Source: Oscheius tipulae
Taxonomy: Eukaryota > Nematoda > Chromadorea > Rhabditida > Rhabditidae
Assembly: GCA_037178975.1 (NCBI GenBank)
Contig: JASJZH010000001.1
Span: 6,742,501 to 6,806,500, forward strand
Direction: 5' to 3'
DNA length: 64,000 bases
This document shows, piece by piece, positions 34,305 through 63,955 of the stretch. Under the pieces are notes generated by a model that saw nothing but the letters and a program-made list of their open reading frames with translations, was not told the DNA's origin and made no database searches. The position numbers and the translations under genes were made by a program. The first letter of the stretch is position 1. Each line of letters begins with the position of its first letter.

Positions 34305-37300
34305 TTACTCGAAAAGAGATGCCAGTTGTGGATATTCCTTTACCAGTTGCACCGGATAGGCGGCATTTTGTTCTTTTAAAGCCTGCGCAAGACGGATGCC
34401 GAGAGATTCCTGGAGATTGGCCAGGAGAATGTCCTTCAAGCGAGATCTGATAAAAATGGCACGACGAGCTGTCTCCGGAATTTTGGCCATACCGCTTACA
34501 ATGCCTACGAGGTTGTCCGTCAGAAGAGGTAGACGTCGATAGAGTATCTGAAAACATTTTTGGGAGAGAAGAATAGTAAGAAACAACTGAAAATAAACCG
34601 ATACAGGGGCTGTATGCGGGCCGCGTCTGCCCGAAAATAGCCCACAAAGAATGCGCGCACATGACAAGACGTTTCGTGCAACAACATGATGCAGTTTCAT
34701 CATCCAATATTGGAGAAAATGACTCACATCTTTATCTGTTAGGGCACAGACGGCGATGACCAGGGTTGAAGCGTTGAATGAAACTTTGGGCTCGTTCTGT
34801 TCCGAATAGGAGTATAGCAGGTGGGAACAGTTTTCCAAAAGAGCGGCAAAAACGGCAATCGCTTGGCCGCGTCTACTTTCCGTCACCTAAAACAAGGCTC
34901 TAGTGGAAAACTACTACAACTACCTGATCATTCTCCTTCTTCTTCATGAGTGATTGTAGATGATATGCTAGAGAAGGAGGAAACCAAAGTCCGCATTTTT
35001 GAACAGCCCATTGGCGATTTTTGGCGTTTTGGAGTGTCTGAAAGTCGATAAATAGACTGGACTCTTATCATTTCTTCGATCGAGAACGGAGAATTTATGA
35101 ACACAAAAGGAATGTATCATACCTGAAAGCACTGGATGACGTAGTTGATCGGTTCTTCCCATTCAGTTCTCAGATCGTTGTCGTCGTTCGTCTCTGCTGG
35201 TGATTTCGGGACAATTTGACGGATTCCTTCCCATATAGAGCGAGTAAAGTCGCGCAACTCGACCTCTGAATGTCAAAGTTTGAAAAGAACAAATAGACGA
35301 AATACCATGAGAAGAAGAGAAAGCAATTACAGAAGTTATCCACAAGGGGATGAACTTGTCCAAGTCGAGACTGAATGTTCGACCAGATTCGACGATGCGG
35401 TTGCAGAAATGTAGTACCTCTGGCTGCCATGGGCTGAAAAAAAGAGTGATTAAGAAATGAGAAGTTCCTCGTACTCTTTAGTGAACTTTTCGATGAGACC
35501 ATTGAGGCGATTGACGAAAAATAGATTCTTCTCCTGGAGACCAGCTCGGAACTGATTTATCACAAATCTTTTGGCAGCTGGTCCTGTCTTCTGTCGTAGC
35601 CAGTCCGATTCGACAATCTGATTGGCTCGTAGCCAGACCTTCGTCGAGAGGGGCCAGTCAGCATCGACGAAATGTTCAATCAGTGCCAGAAATTCTGACT
35701 CGGGAAGTTTCTCAGCATGACAGTAATCGATTCCCGGGCAGCGATGATACGGTTGCATAGCGAGAATTTGGCTCAAGTATAGCTGACTCGAATCGGGAAG
35801 TGGAAGCTTGTTCAACACTGCAACATAGTTGCTACAAAAAAAATATGGCCCTACATTTGACAAAGGTCTCAGCGTTCGGATAACCACTATCTTGGCAAAC
35901 TTCTCCTAGAGTCCGGTTCGCATTGAAGATCACATTCTGCACAGATGAATTTGGCGTCTCGACTGCTTCAATAAGCCAAGTCGAAAGGTTATCTTGCTCG
36001 AAGAGCTCTTTTTCAACATGATGAATAGTACACAGACTCATTAGGAGAGTCAACAAGGTGCCGGCAGACTGTGGTCGAGAGGATATCTTCTTGGAACCAA
36101 AATAGTTTTTGATCAACGGCTTGGTGGCATCCCAAAGCGTTTTGTCTAAAATTTCGGTAAAGAATTGAAAGCAAAGGTCATTTACCTGCCAAGAACTTGG
36201 TCAAGAGTCGAAGAAGATAGATTTCTCGAGCTCCGGACTCACTGAACGAGTTGAGGATTTTCTCAGACCAGAAGTTGGGCGTCGCGGAGGCTGTCACTTC
36301 CAGCTCTTTTATAGGGTTCACTTCCAGAAATTTGATTATTTCCGCCCAAAACTTTTTTGCCACCAACCTAGGAGACAATTTTCTTTAGAGAAAAAGCTTA
36401 CTTTAGCCGTGATAAACTGCCCGGATCATTTTTGTCTAAAAACTTGACGAGAGTCTCGCATACTAGAAGCAAGTCCTTTCCAACAAGCTGCTCTGCCATT
36501 CCGAAGACTCGCAAGAGGAAACGACCTGTCCATTCGCCGTCTTTCTCTGAAAAAATAGTGTTTTGACAATTTTTAAATTGGGAAAACTTACTCAATTTGT
36601 GGATATTTATGAAATATTCTGTCAGATTCACGTAGAAGTTGAAAAACACCATGGCGGAGGAACATTCTGTAAGCCTTATACAACCTAAAAACTGTTTTTA
36701 CGATTGGCAACAACTGAAGCATACCATTTTCGACTTTCCCAGTCGATTTCACTTTTTGAAAGCATTTGACGAAAGTCTCTTCAAAACTCTTCTCTTTGTC
36801 TTCGAATAGCAAAAATATGAAAGACTGCAGGCAATTGCACGGGGCGATACTTCTCTGAAATAGCATTTAAAACGACAAAAATATGCAACCACTTACATAG
36901 TGTCCGTAAATTTTGACAAGGCTGACAGCAATGAAAGATAACAGGTCCTCTAGAAGAAGTTTATGTCGTTTTTGCGATTCCACGGACACCATTCGATTAG
37001 CTGAAAATGTCAAGTTATCATAGAGAAAAAAAACTCAATTACCTGAATAGACGACGAAGGCGGCTTTCCAAGAGAAGATATAGGCGTGTAGACAGGGATT
37101 CTAACAAGTTAGCACGGTGAAAAGATTACAGACATCCTACCATGACGGCATGTTTCTTCAGCGTGGCCTCGCTCAACCGGATGGAGTTGACTTTCATTAT
37201 TATTCGCATGAGACACTGATCCAGATGACCGATTCCATCTTCCGACAGGGCAGTAACTTTCACCATACGCTCAAAAATGCACATTACTGAAACTCTTGGT

Positions 37301-37753
37301 TGGATTTGAGTTAAAACAGAACAAACCATGTAGAAAATCCGTAGTAGCTTCTGCCCTCGTTGCATCTCGGATTTCGTGAAGATATTTTATAGCCAAATAC
37401 ATCAAAGTGTCGATTCCTTCGGTCGTGGTCAGCTGAGAAAAGAATAGGAAGAGAGTATGTGATTATTTACCTCGGAAACGTGTATTTTGATGCCCTGTAG
37501 GTCGATCATTTCGGGAAGTTCAGAGGCCAGGCTGATCGACGGCAACTGGTGACTGCCGTTCGACATAGAGTCCCATGCTCTGAATTCATTGCTGGATACT
37601 AAGATCGATGATTTTTGGGATTAAAAAAAGCTAACCTTCGCCACAGTTCCAGTTTAGTAACAATGGTCCTTGTTTGTTGGAAACCTCACATGAATCGTCA
37701 GACATCTCAAAAATATCAGGGTCGTCATCGCATATGGTCCGTGGGGAGTTCAT
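34305..37753 (-). CDS. Long helical-repeat protein, family not recognised
   Basis: About 16 exons with 40-60 bp introns, ATG at 37753 (MNSPRTICDDDPDIFEMSDD, acidic start) and stop at 34305 (ending YPQLASLFE). CCTATTTAG precedes the ATG by about 15 bases, a likely trans-splice site. The whole product, roughly 900 residues, is alpha-helical and Leu-rich with HEAT/ARM-like periodicity, for example WTGRFLLRVFGMAEQLVGKD and GAREIYLLRLLTKFLAGK. There is no membrane span or catalytic motif. Genome-stability scaffolds such as MMS22L were considered because of the acidic N-terminus plus helical C-terminus, but I lack a diagnostic motif. The intron at about 34550-34730 is longer than the others. Confidence 0.65.
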
Positions 37754-38096
37754 TCGATGTCGATATGCCTAAATAGGTTGCATTTAAAATATTTTGGGGA
37801 GGAACAAGAGAGGAATATAGTGGAACAGGAGACAGAAGTGCGGACTACAATTTCGCGTCGGCACAAAAATAGGCTGGGCCGTGATTGCGTACTCCACAAA
37901 CTAAAGACAAAATAATGGAAAACAGAAAAACGTGGAGAATCGGTACTCTCGAGCGGGAGAGATATCTGTTCAAGGGTTCTCCTTACAAACATAAGGGCTC
38001 TAGTCATTTGCTGAACTTTGGAAGCTCAAAATTGTCTTTGAAACGGGGACAAACTGACCTGAGGTATACTGAATTTCAAAAGAAAACTCTCGCGGG
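37754..38096. other. Intergenic: promoter side of the helical-repeat gene and 3' side of secreted paralogue A
   Basis: AT-rich with small open frames but no splice-consistent exons. Confidence 0.35.
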
Positions 38097-38727
38097 TTAG
38101 ACGCGGTCCTGGAGCGAAATGGATCTCATAGACCAGTGGGAGCAGAACTCTCGCTGAAAGTGACTAAAGAAGGAAACATGGAGACGTGGAAGACAAAGAC
38201 AGAGATATTCTCGCTCCTTATCCATCTTCTTACATCCAATGTTGACTTTGTTCTCCTTCTCATAAAACTTGCAAGTACAGCGCATTCCATTAGGGACAAA
38301 GTCGACATCTTTGTCGGTGACCGTCTCGATCTCTTGTCCCATTCCGAAGATGAAGCATCCTGAGTTTCTGTTTCGTTTCATTACCAGTCAACTCACTAAT
38401 CGGCTTGATCATATATGATTTTGACTCGGTCGCAGACCTACATTCGTAGCGTATACCACGATCTGGAAGTTTTCTGTCCGGTATATCGAATATGCCTTCG
38501 AGGAGATAATGTGTCCCGTTCGGATGGAGACAATCGATAATTTCCCCGTGGGTTTGTTTTCCGTAGTTCGAGCACTTATAGAGGAATCCGCGAGAATCTG
38601 GCTTCAACGATAAATCTAAGAAATGACGGAGCTTACTTGGTTCCTAGCGTACATTGGTTTTATACTGGATTGAGTAGGTTTCGGCACAGATGACTGCTAT
38701 AAGAACCAAAAAGATGAATGCCTTCAT
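38097..38727 (-). CDS. Secreted cysteine-rich protein, paralogue A of a divergent pair
   Basis: A signal-peptide exon starts at 38727 (MKAFIFLVLIAVICAETYS). The main exon 38615-38397 encodes DSRGFLYKCSNYGKQTHGEI, a GTHYLLEGIF segment and RGIRYECRSA. The last exon starts at 38359 (CFIFGMGQEIETVTDK, then GMRCTCKFYEKENKVNIGC). The F-L-[YF]-K/R-C, G-x-I-I, G-x-R-Y-x-C pattern resembles the small fibronectin-type-I-like modules of nematode MIG-18-like secreted proteins; this is a resemblance only. The junction between the signal exon and exon 2 could not be resolved to a clean phase. The frame runs to a stop at 38097, but a donor at about 38240 may end this exon earlier. Confidence 0.6.
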
Positions 38728-38901
38728 CCTGCAAGATACGCCATCAGATTGCGACCGTTTTCATAGAAGGACAGCTTCACACGACCAAGTGGTCTGGGAT
38801 TGGTCAGCTCACTGCTCCAATAGTCTTCAGAACAATTGGCTGTGGGAACAGTTCTCTCTCAACTACAAATGGTCGTCTGAGCTGCTTTCGCTACAAACAT
38901 C
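38728..38901. promoter_or_regulatory. Bidirectional promoter interval of the secreted paralogue pair
   Basis: Only 174 bp separate the two start codons. Any promoter elements must lie here or be overlapping, which suggests co-expression. No TATA box was seen. Confidence 0.45.
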
Positions 38902-39512
38902 ATGAGGCTTCTGCTGCTTATTTTTGCCTGCATCTTGTTCCAAGCAGTCGTCAAGAAAGATTGGTCGATCAAAAATATCAAAAACTGTTCTCAAATTGGC
39001 CTCAAGTGAATGAAGACTTACTCAGATCTAAACTTGTCTGATTGCGCACCACCTCATAAACATGCTCTTCCAGGTTCATCAAAGAGCCTTTGGATCCGGA
39101 AGTTAGTGGTTTTCTCTTCCGCTGCGACCAGTTCATGGACGAGTTTACCGGCGTAATCATCGGATACGTGGATCCAGAAGGGAACGAAGTTCTCTTTAAC
39201 AGCACCTTCAACTCTCGCAATGTAGACATCCTCACTGAGCATGGTGAAGTGAACCAAAGAAAAAAACTTGTTCTTGTTTCAGGTTATCGGTACGCTTGCA
39301 ATCACTACGATAATGACCTCCACGACGAACGAGTAGCTATCAGTAAGTGTTTTGGAACGACATCGAGAGCCCTATTCAGCATTTTCGCTTTCAACGAGGC
39401 CTTCGAAATCGTCACCGATGTAGAGTCCGCTATCATCGAAGAGCACAACATGAAGTGCTATTGCAAAGTTGACGGACGGCTCAACATGCGGTGCGAGCCC
39501 TATGCAAGTTGA
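38902..39512 (+). CDS. Secreted cysteine-rich protein, paralogue B of a divergent pair
   Basis: ATG at 38902 begins a signal peptide (MRLLLLIFACILFQAVVKKD). Exons 38902-39005, 39074-39243 and 39283-39512 join in phase. Exon 2 encodes PEVSGFLFRCDQFMDEFTGV then IIGYVDPEGNEVLFNSTF; exon 3 encodes GYRYACNHYDND and, near the end, EEHNMKCYCKVDGRLNMRC. Each block has a counterpart at the same position in paralogue A. The sequence 39244-39282 is also open in frame, so it may be retained. Small extracellular protein; role unknown. Confidence 0.68.
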
Positions 39513-39793
39513 TCTAAATTTGTTTCGCTCGATATCTGTCTCGTTTTTTGGTATTTGTCAAACAGATTGAGGTGGGAGCTAATTTTTTTTGACTAGTTAT
39601 GTTCATAGGGCAGACGGCTATTATAAGAAGATAGTCTATTGTGAGTTGAGAGTCTGTATGCGTTCACTAATAGTTCGAATACTAGTTTATTGATTGGGGT
39701 ATAGAGAGATATAGGAGGTGGTACATAATTACAATGAGGAAGCCACACACTTACACACGAACACGCGAACACACAAGTCAAAGGGTCCTCCGC

Positions 39794-39851
39794 AATAAAT
39801 ATATGTACAAACACTATAGCAATACATATATGTACAAACACTATACAAAAA
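39794..39851. repeat. Two-copy tandem repeat, unit about 27 bp
   Basis: ATATATGTACAAACACTATA occurs twice in a row with a short spacer, downstream (3') of the four-segment membrane-protein gene. Confidence 0.7.
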
Positions 39852-39875
39852 AGAACAAGGTAACAGTTACATACA

Positions 39876-40650
39876 TTACACTGGTGCTAATGGAATGGCA
39901 TCCGAGCTATCGCTGGTTCCACCGGCTATCCAAAGAAGGTTAAATGTGGCAGGGGGAATGGCGGAGAGAACAATCTTCAGGAAGCAGAGGAGAACGGCAG
40001 CCGTTTGAAGATTATTACCTGTAACTTTTGATTGAAAAGTTTTACTGTCTGACACACCCTCGAAACCGAATCTGTGGAGAATCTGCTCTGTTGTGTAGTG
40101 TCTCGTATAAAGGCCGTTGATGAGCTGTCCAACTGCCAGAAGAGGGATCAGCTGAAATCTTTCTGTTTACAGTCTCTTCTGTCCCATCAACGGGTACCAT
40201 TGCGTACATCTGCCCCTTGCGAAACCTACCCAGCTCACGATGAAGGCGTTTCGATAGGCGAGTTGACTGTTCTCATAGACTGCGTAACCCATAAAGGACG
40301 AAAGACAGAGGATGGAAACGCATAGTATCGCTGATAGAGGCTGATCACCGGCGTCTGAAAGGTTCTTCGTTCGGTTTTACATGTCGCTGAGATGTTTCAG
40401 GTGTTAGTCAAATGGCAATTCAAAATAGTCTGTTAAAAGATCTTACAAAGTTTTGCTTTACACAAAATTCCACTTTTGAGAGACATATTTTAGCACTTTC
40501 AGATTCTAAAATTGAGTCATACCCACCCTACTTACCATTCTCCCGGATACTCCAAAACATAGCCTCGGAGAAGTTATAGAAGGACCAGAGACCGATAGAA
40601 ATGGCAGAAAAAGCGCCGAGAATTCTGAGCCAAGCCATTCTAGAGGGCAT
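39876..40650 (-). CDS. Small four-segment membrane protein
   Basis: Exons 40650-40536, 40354-40230 and 40151-39876 (lengths 115, 125 and 276) join in phase with GTAAG/GTAGG donors and TTTCAG acceptors to give 171 residues. Four hydrophobic stretches are visible: MAWLRILGAFSAISIGLWSF, SAILCVSILCLSSFMGYAVY, LIPLLAVGQLINGLY and AAVLLCFLKIVLSAIPPATF. They are separated by short polar loops, with a Ser-rich cytoplasmic-type tail (GGTSDSSDAIPLAPV). The topology recalls small tetraspan proteins, but the family was not recognised and the CCG motif of tetraspanins is absent. Confidence 0.7.
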
Positions 40651-40734
40651 CTTTCTGCAAGAAAACAAGCACTAGGCTCTTTTATCGGTTTTTTTTAATC
40701 ACATAAAGTGGCAGAGAGATAGAGAGAAGAAATC

Positions 40735-41195
40735 GAGGGGGAGGTCGAACCAGTGGGAAGTTTGTTTTACAGGACGAGAATTGACTGGGATGTCTTCATA
40801 CAACTGAAGAGAGAAAGGGAGAGACAAAAAGGGTGAGCGAGTTGCATGCTGGCTGTTTTATCGGGTAGAAATTAAACGATTTTCGAAATCGTCTTCATTC
40901 AACTAGGAGAAATCGTTTATTCAAAAACGTCATTCTTTTCGAAAGAGAGCACGTGATATGGTACGCTCCAAGGTGCTGGTCGGAGACACACAGACAAGTT
41001 GATTTGGATACCAGTCAAACATAAAAATGAGATCAGTATTAAAATCGTATTCAAAAATTAAAACTATCTCATCGGTATGTATATATCCATATTTAAAATT
41101 ATAGAACATTTACAACACACACAACTGTCAGTAAAGAAGAGAATGAGAGATAGGTTCTTTTGACATTAGGAAACACAAATAGTAAAGGGAGAGGC
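40735..41195. repeat. Local duplication, copy 1 (blocks X then Y)
   Basis: Block X (about 40735-40855) contains AGGGGGAGGTCGAACCAGTG and ATGTCTTCATACAACTGAAG. Block Y (about 40905-41195) contains GGTATGTATATATCCATATT and TAGGAAACACAAATAGTAAA. Both recur at 41400-41815 in the same orientation but in the order Y then X. Confidence 0.85.
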
Positions 41196-41280
41196 AAGTA
41201 TCTGTCTGCAAGGATAAGAATTTGTTTTACAAGACTCTCTCTCTCTCAGAGAAATGTCTTACAAGACTCTTATCATAGGG

Positions 41281-41411
41281 AGAGAGAGAGAGAGAGAGGG
41301 GGGAATAAGGGAATGAACTGTTATCTTGAAAGAAATTCCTCCGATTTCAATTCCTCCGATTTCTCCATGAGGTTAAACAATTCCTCCGATTTCTCCACGA
41401 GAAATCGTTTA
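41281..41411. repeat. GA microsatellite and AATTCCTCCGATTTC minisatellite
   Basis: A run of GA dinucleotides (41281-41300) is followed by three or more copies of AATTCCTCCGATTTC (about 41335-41396) between the two duplicated blocks. Confidence 0.75.
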
Positions 41412-41815
41412 ATTTCATTCTTTTCGTAAGAGACCACGGGATATGATGCGAAATAAACTCACAAGCGCTGGTCAGAGACACACAGACAAGCTGATTTTAA
41501 AATCAGTCAAATATATAAATCAATATTAAAATCTTATTCAAAAATTAAAGCTATCTCATCGGTATGTATATATCCATATTTAAAATTATAGAACTTTTAC
41601 AACACACACAACTGTCAGTAAAGAAGAGAATGAGAGATAGGTTCTTTTGACATTAGGAAACACAAATAGTAAAGGGAGAGACAAGCTGGGAGGGGGAGGT
41701 CGAACCAGTGGGAAGTTTGTTTTACAAGACGGGATTTGACTAGGATGTCTTCATACAACTGAAGAGAGAGAGAGAGAGAGAAAGAGACAGAAGGGGCGAG
41801 CGAGTTGGCAAAAAG
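41400..41815. repeat. Local duplication, copy 2 (blocks Y then X)
   Basis: Y-like sequence spans about 41405-41685 and X-like about 41689-41812, about 90 percent identical to copy 1. A GA run at 41766-41785 has expanded relative to copy 1. It lies just downstream of the canonical last exon of the kin-1-like gene. Confidence 0.85.
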
Positions 41816-41958
41816 TGAATCGGACTAGACAGTGTGCTGGGCTAAGTAGTCAAGGGTGGGGGCAAGAATGGGGCTCCGGGGTGGGGCAAGAGAGACGAAG
41901 ACTCTGGTACCTACTACGGAACTTATTACAATTATATACTCTGTTTTTCATGGGGGGA

Positions 41959-60450
<18,492 letters not shown>

Positions 60451-60936
60451 CGTTTGAGAATAGAAATATAGTAAATATGGAATAAAAAAGGGACGAAAGG
60501 GGTGGCAGAGACACACTGGTAGAGATTTTTCGCACTGGTGTGTGGAAGCCGAGGGCCCCGGAAGACACCTGACGCGACTGGGACCTCTCACTCTCTCACT
60601 AACTGCCGACTCTTTCTTTTCTGCCAATCGCTCCGCTAACGAGATCACAAGGAAGTTAATTCTTTCGTCGGCTTTTTCAAGTTCAAAAAAGGAGTTGGGT
60701 AGTTTCTCTTTCGAAAAGGAGACTCGTGAGAAGATTCACTCGTCTTGCGGGAAGCTTTCTAATGGATACTCTACACTTTCGGACACGTTTCTGCACGCAC
60801 GAAAAAGCTGAAGTCAGTCTTTCGCTAATAATTTTTGTTTCAATTTAAAGTAACCAGACGCTTACGCTCCTGGCGGAGCGACTCGCACTGTCAATGCTTA
60901 TTTTGCAACTTCAACTGTCCTGGCTTGACTTATCAG

Positions 60937-61003
60937 CTCTAATCTGGGATAACTATTGACAGAAAAGGCCACAAACATTGTCAAGTGTTACCCCAGATTA
61001 GAG
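60937..61003. ncRNA. Pre-miRNA-like hairpin
   Basis: The arm 60937-60961 (CTCTAATCTGGGATAACTAT...) pairs with 60979-61003 over 25 bp with about three mismatches and a 17-nt loop. Pairing continues weakly outside (AGCTCTAATC with GATTAGAGTT). Arm length, loop size and scattered mismatches fit an animal microRNA precursor. Orientation is undetermined. Confidence 0.45.
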
Positions 61004-61294
61004 TTGACTTGTGTCGCAGACGGACGCCTTTTGCCATTTGTATAGGTAGGATAGGATAATCAAAGCTATAGTTCTGTGCAAAAACTGGATTTCGAATATT
61101 GGGAAATGGATTTCAGAACTAGGGGACTTGGGCAAAATCTATGTCTGTTCTAAATAATGCATCCATCAGATCGAGAGAAAGATGAACATGATCTAGCTGT
61201 CCTACGAGAAAAGTCCAGAAGAAAAACTGTATACGAACAGTTTATTCCAAAGAGTCCAGATCCTCTCACACGAGTTCGTCGCTCCCCCACTCAC

Positions 61295-61921
61295 CGTACG
61301 GTGTGTGGCGACATCCAGGATCGGTGGCTGGGAGAGGGTTAAAGAAAGACAACATGTGGACGGGAAGAGCTTGAGCTCCAAAAACCGAGGTGTGTGCCAG
61401 CCAATAGGCCTAAAAGAGATGTGTAGTTGAGAAAAATGTTGGGTGAAGTTACCTGCCATTGATCTGGAGTAAGACTAGATGCTAGTAGACAGAGCCATTG
61501 CTCCCAAGTGGCTTGGAGACAGTCTTGAGACAAAAGTCCTGCAGAAAAGAGGCGGGAGGGAGACGCGAACAACATTTCCTGCATAATGGACGAGGTTACA
61601 CGAATTTAAAAGCTGAGATACCTGAAGGACAGTATCGAAAGACTGATTTGAAATGTAGGGCTGGAAGCTGGATGACGTTGAAGGAACCGCGAACTCTTCG
61701 TCCGATTTGGGAGGGAGCATATCTTCGTCCATTTGTGCTGGAAACCAAGAGATCAGACATCGTAAACAGGAAGAAAATGGTACAGAAAACAAAGCATGAT
61801 AGGAACTGGAGGACAGACAAAGGACACTCTCGGTGATGTTTGTTGTGGTCATTTTTGTGAGCAAACGAGCGTCATCGATCGCATTCGGTCTATTGACAGT
61901 GGACAGTCCTATTTCAGGCAT
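61295..61921 (-). CDS. Four-exon coding unit: separate small gene or distal kin-1-like first exons
   Basis: Exons 61921-61833, 61737-61622, 61578-61453 and 61409-61295 join in phase. Product: MPEIGLSTVNRPNAIDDARL, an acidic part (MDEDMLPPKSDEEFAVPSTS), then a Trp/Leu-rich helical part (QATWEQWLCLLASSLTPDQW, QAYWLAHTSVFGAQALPVHM). After PATDPGCRHTPYG there is a phase-1 donor (G|GTGAGTG) that would join the kin-1-like A-helix exon as V-KEFLERA. If unspliced, the frame stops 10 codons later (GEWGSDELV). I do not recognise the sequence. Confidence 0.6.
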
Positions 61922-62691
61922 CAAGGAAACTAAATATAGTAGCGGGTACTGAAAAAGTGAAAGGCAGTCTGAATCTTCGTCTAAGAGTAACTCTGGGAGA
62001 GAGAGAGAGAGAGGGAGTGACAGAGAGAGAGAGAGAGACAGAGAGAAACAAGAAACTCAAAGAAAAGAAGAAAAAAAGATGTGCGATAAGTCCGAATGAC
62101 TGTTCAGATGGTACCGAGCTGGGCAGTACCTCCTCCTCTGCCTCAGGATTTCGCGAGAGACCAGGGGCGACCAGGCAGTGGCGCGCACAGCGCAAACATT
62201 CGGACAACGGAGGAACGGACGAGAAGGCCCTTCGGGACACTATTGTCATGCAGAAATTGGCACCCAAGGACTCGCCTGATATTCCCGTCTTCTGACACAT
62301 TTACCCCACTTCCTATCTATTTCTCTGAGCCAAAACATGGTTTCTCCATCTTGTAATGTACTGCACATCGACTAAATCATTTCGTAACTATATCATTTCG
62401 TAACACACTTAATACCTGTGGAACTAGGCTGTTTCAGGCCGATTCATTAGCGTTCCTGTCTAGAAAAAACAGCTGGGAATGTATTTATATCAGTACTTTA
62501 AATCAGACCTATAAGATTAAAAGAAAGATAATGGAGCAGGAACGGTATAAAAAGGTCAAGACTGGCAAGTCGAACCCGGAAGTGGGTCGCTGACTGTTTG
62601 CCTGCCCTTCCTCGACCGAGCCGATCTTTTGGCGGCTCGTTGAACGGAAACCCCCTTTGGGTGCAGCCAAAGTTTATTAGATTAAAGTTCT
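61922..62691. other. Intergenic with GA microsatellite
   Basis: A purine run of GAGAGAGA units at about 61998-62050. No supported exons. Contains the 3' UTR of the saposin-domain gene, with its poly(A) signal (TTTATT on this strand) at 62673-62678. Confidence 0.5.
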
Positions 62692-63955
62692 TCATGTACA
62701 GTAATCTGGTCGTGATACTCCTTCTTCTCCTTGTACCTCTTCGTGTTCGAGACTCCAATGAACTCAGCGGCCTCTTGCTGATTCTTTCCCACCAGCAGCT
62801 TGCAGATGACTTTGATCACTGCGTTCTTTCCCAAAACTGAAATATTCGACCATTAAAAAACTGAGGGAATGCTTACATTCTTCGCAAAACTCTGGAAGAC
62901 ACTGCAGCATGTTGGGAACCTCGTTCAGCTCACACCAGCCGAGTTCCAAAGAACAGAAACGCTCTGGTCGAGTCAGAGTCGTTACGAATTTGATAATTCC
63001 GTTGAATTGAGTTTGAAACCAGTCTTGGCACTGAAACACAAAGCTCTAGGAGAAAAAAAACAGCACTTACAGCTCCGTATTGGAAGCCATTGGGCCAGAG
63101 ACCTTGCAAATCTTTGTTGTTCAAACTATTACAGAGTTCGGCACAAATGTTGTGAAAGAGAGAGCTTCTAAGGAAGCTGAAGAGTGATTGAACTACTGTC
63201 GGATTGAGCAACAATCGATGCTGGATCACGTTTGTTACTGTCATACAGGCGGAACATTCGGCGCAGAGGAGGCCGGGGCTGACCTTTTTCACTGAAATCC
63301 CGTGCTATTTTTTCGCTCTGCCTGATAGTTGTTTGTAACATTTTGCCCTGTCTCTTCATCCCAAAAGGTTACCTACCTTTCTCTTCGTACTTCTCAAAAC
63401 AGGCTGGAGCCAATGCAGAGCAAATAGTTTTCGTAGAGGGAATATGCGAGTGGAAGATCTTGCCCATAAGCTGTTGTTCCTCGTCATGAAGAAGAGCACT
63501 GATGACAAAGGCCCTTTTCTTGACCTCGTTAACCATTCGATGGCAGACGCTACAGAAAGGGCCGACATCTGTTGTGACCAGCGAAGCCACGAAACCATAA
63601 AGATGATCCTCTGTCAGATCGTTCAAGGTGGTGATATTCTGGACATCACAGGCGGCCTCGGGACGAGTGACATATTTCTGAAACATTTTACATCTTCCTT
63701 TCCATAGAAACTCACATGAAGACGATTGAAATGAACTACTAGAGGGTCTTCCTCATGATCCATATAGAGAGGCACAGGCTGAAAGCCCTTGCCTCCATTG
63801 GTTGATGCAAATCCGGCAGTTGTGGTGGGAGGACTTTGAGTACTAGCAGTTTTTGAAGAATCTGAGGTCATTGTATAACCAGCAGTAGTAGATGCTTCCG
63901 GTGTCGACCCAGCAGTACTCGAGGCTGGTGTAGTTATGGGCTGCGTGAAGTGGAC
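62692..63955 (-). CDS. Saposin-domain protein, N-terminus outside window
   Basis: Exons 63955-63716, 63677-63377, 63291-63071, 63030-62877 and 62836-62692 join in phase; the first visible exon follows a TCTAG acceptor, so the gene continues beyond the window. A Thr/Ser-rich linker (TTPASSTAGSTPEASTTAGY) precedes a saposin-like module with GPFCSVCHRMVNEVKK and paired downstream cysteines (TICSALAPACFEKY). A second module starts LLCAECSACMTV, with HNICAELC, and a third segment has CQDWFQTQF and FCSLELGWC. Saposin-fold modules bind lipids and, in nematodes, often act in lysosomes or the gut lumen. The C-terminal 45 residues are basic and end HDQITVHEEL. Not a simple one-module SPP peptide. Confidence 0.75.

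Noticed and set aside
61957..62295. 112-codon plus-strand frame rich in R and E
   Set aside because: Produced by the GA microsatellite (61998-62050); repeat-encoded, not a gene.
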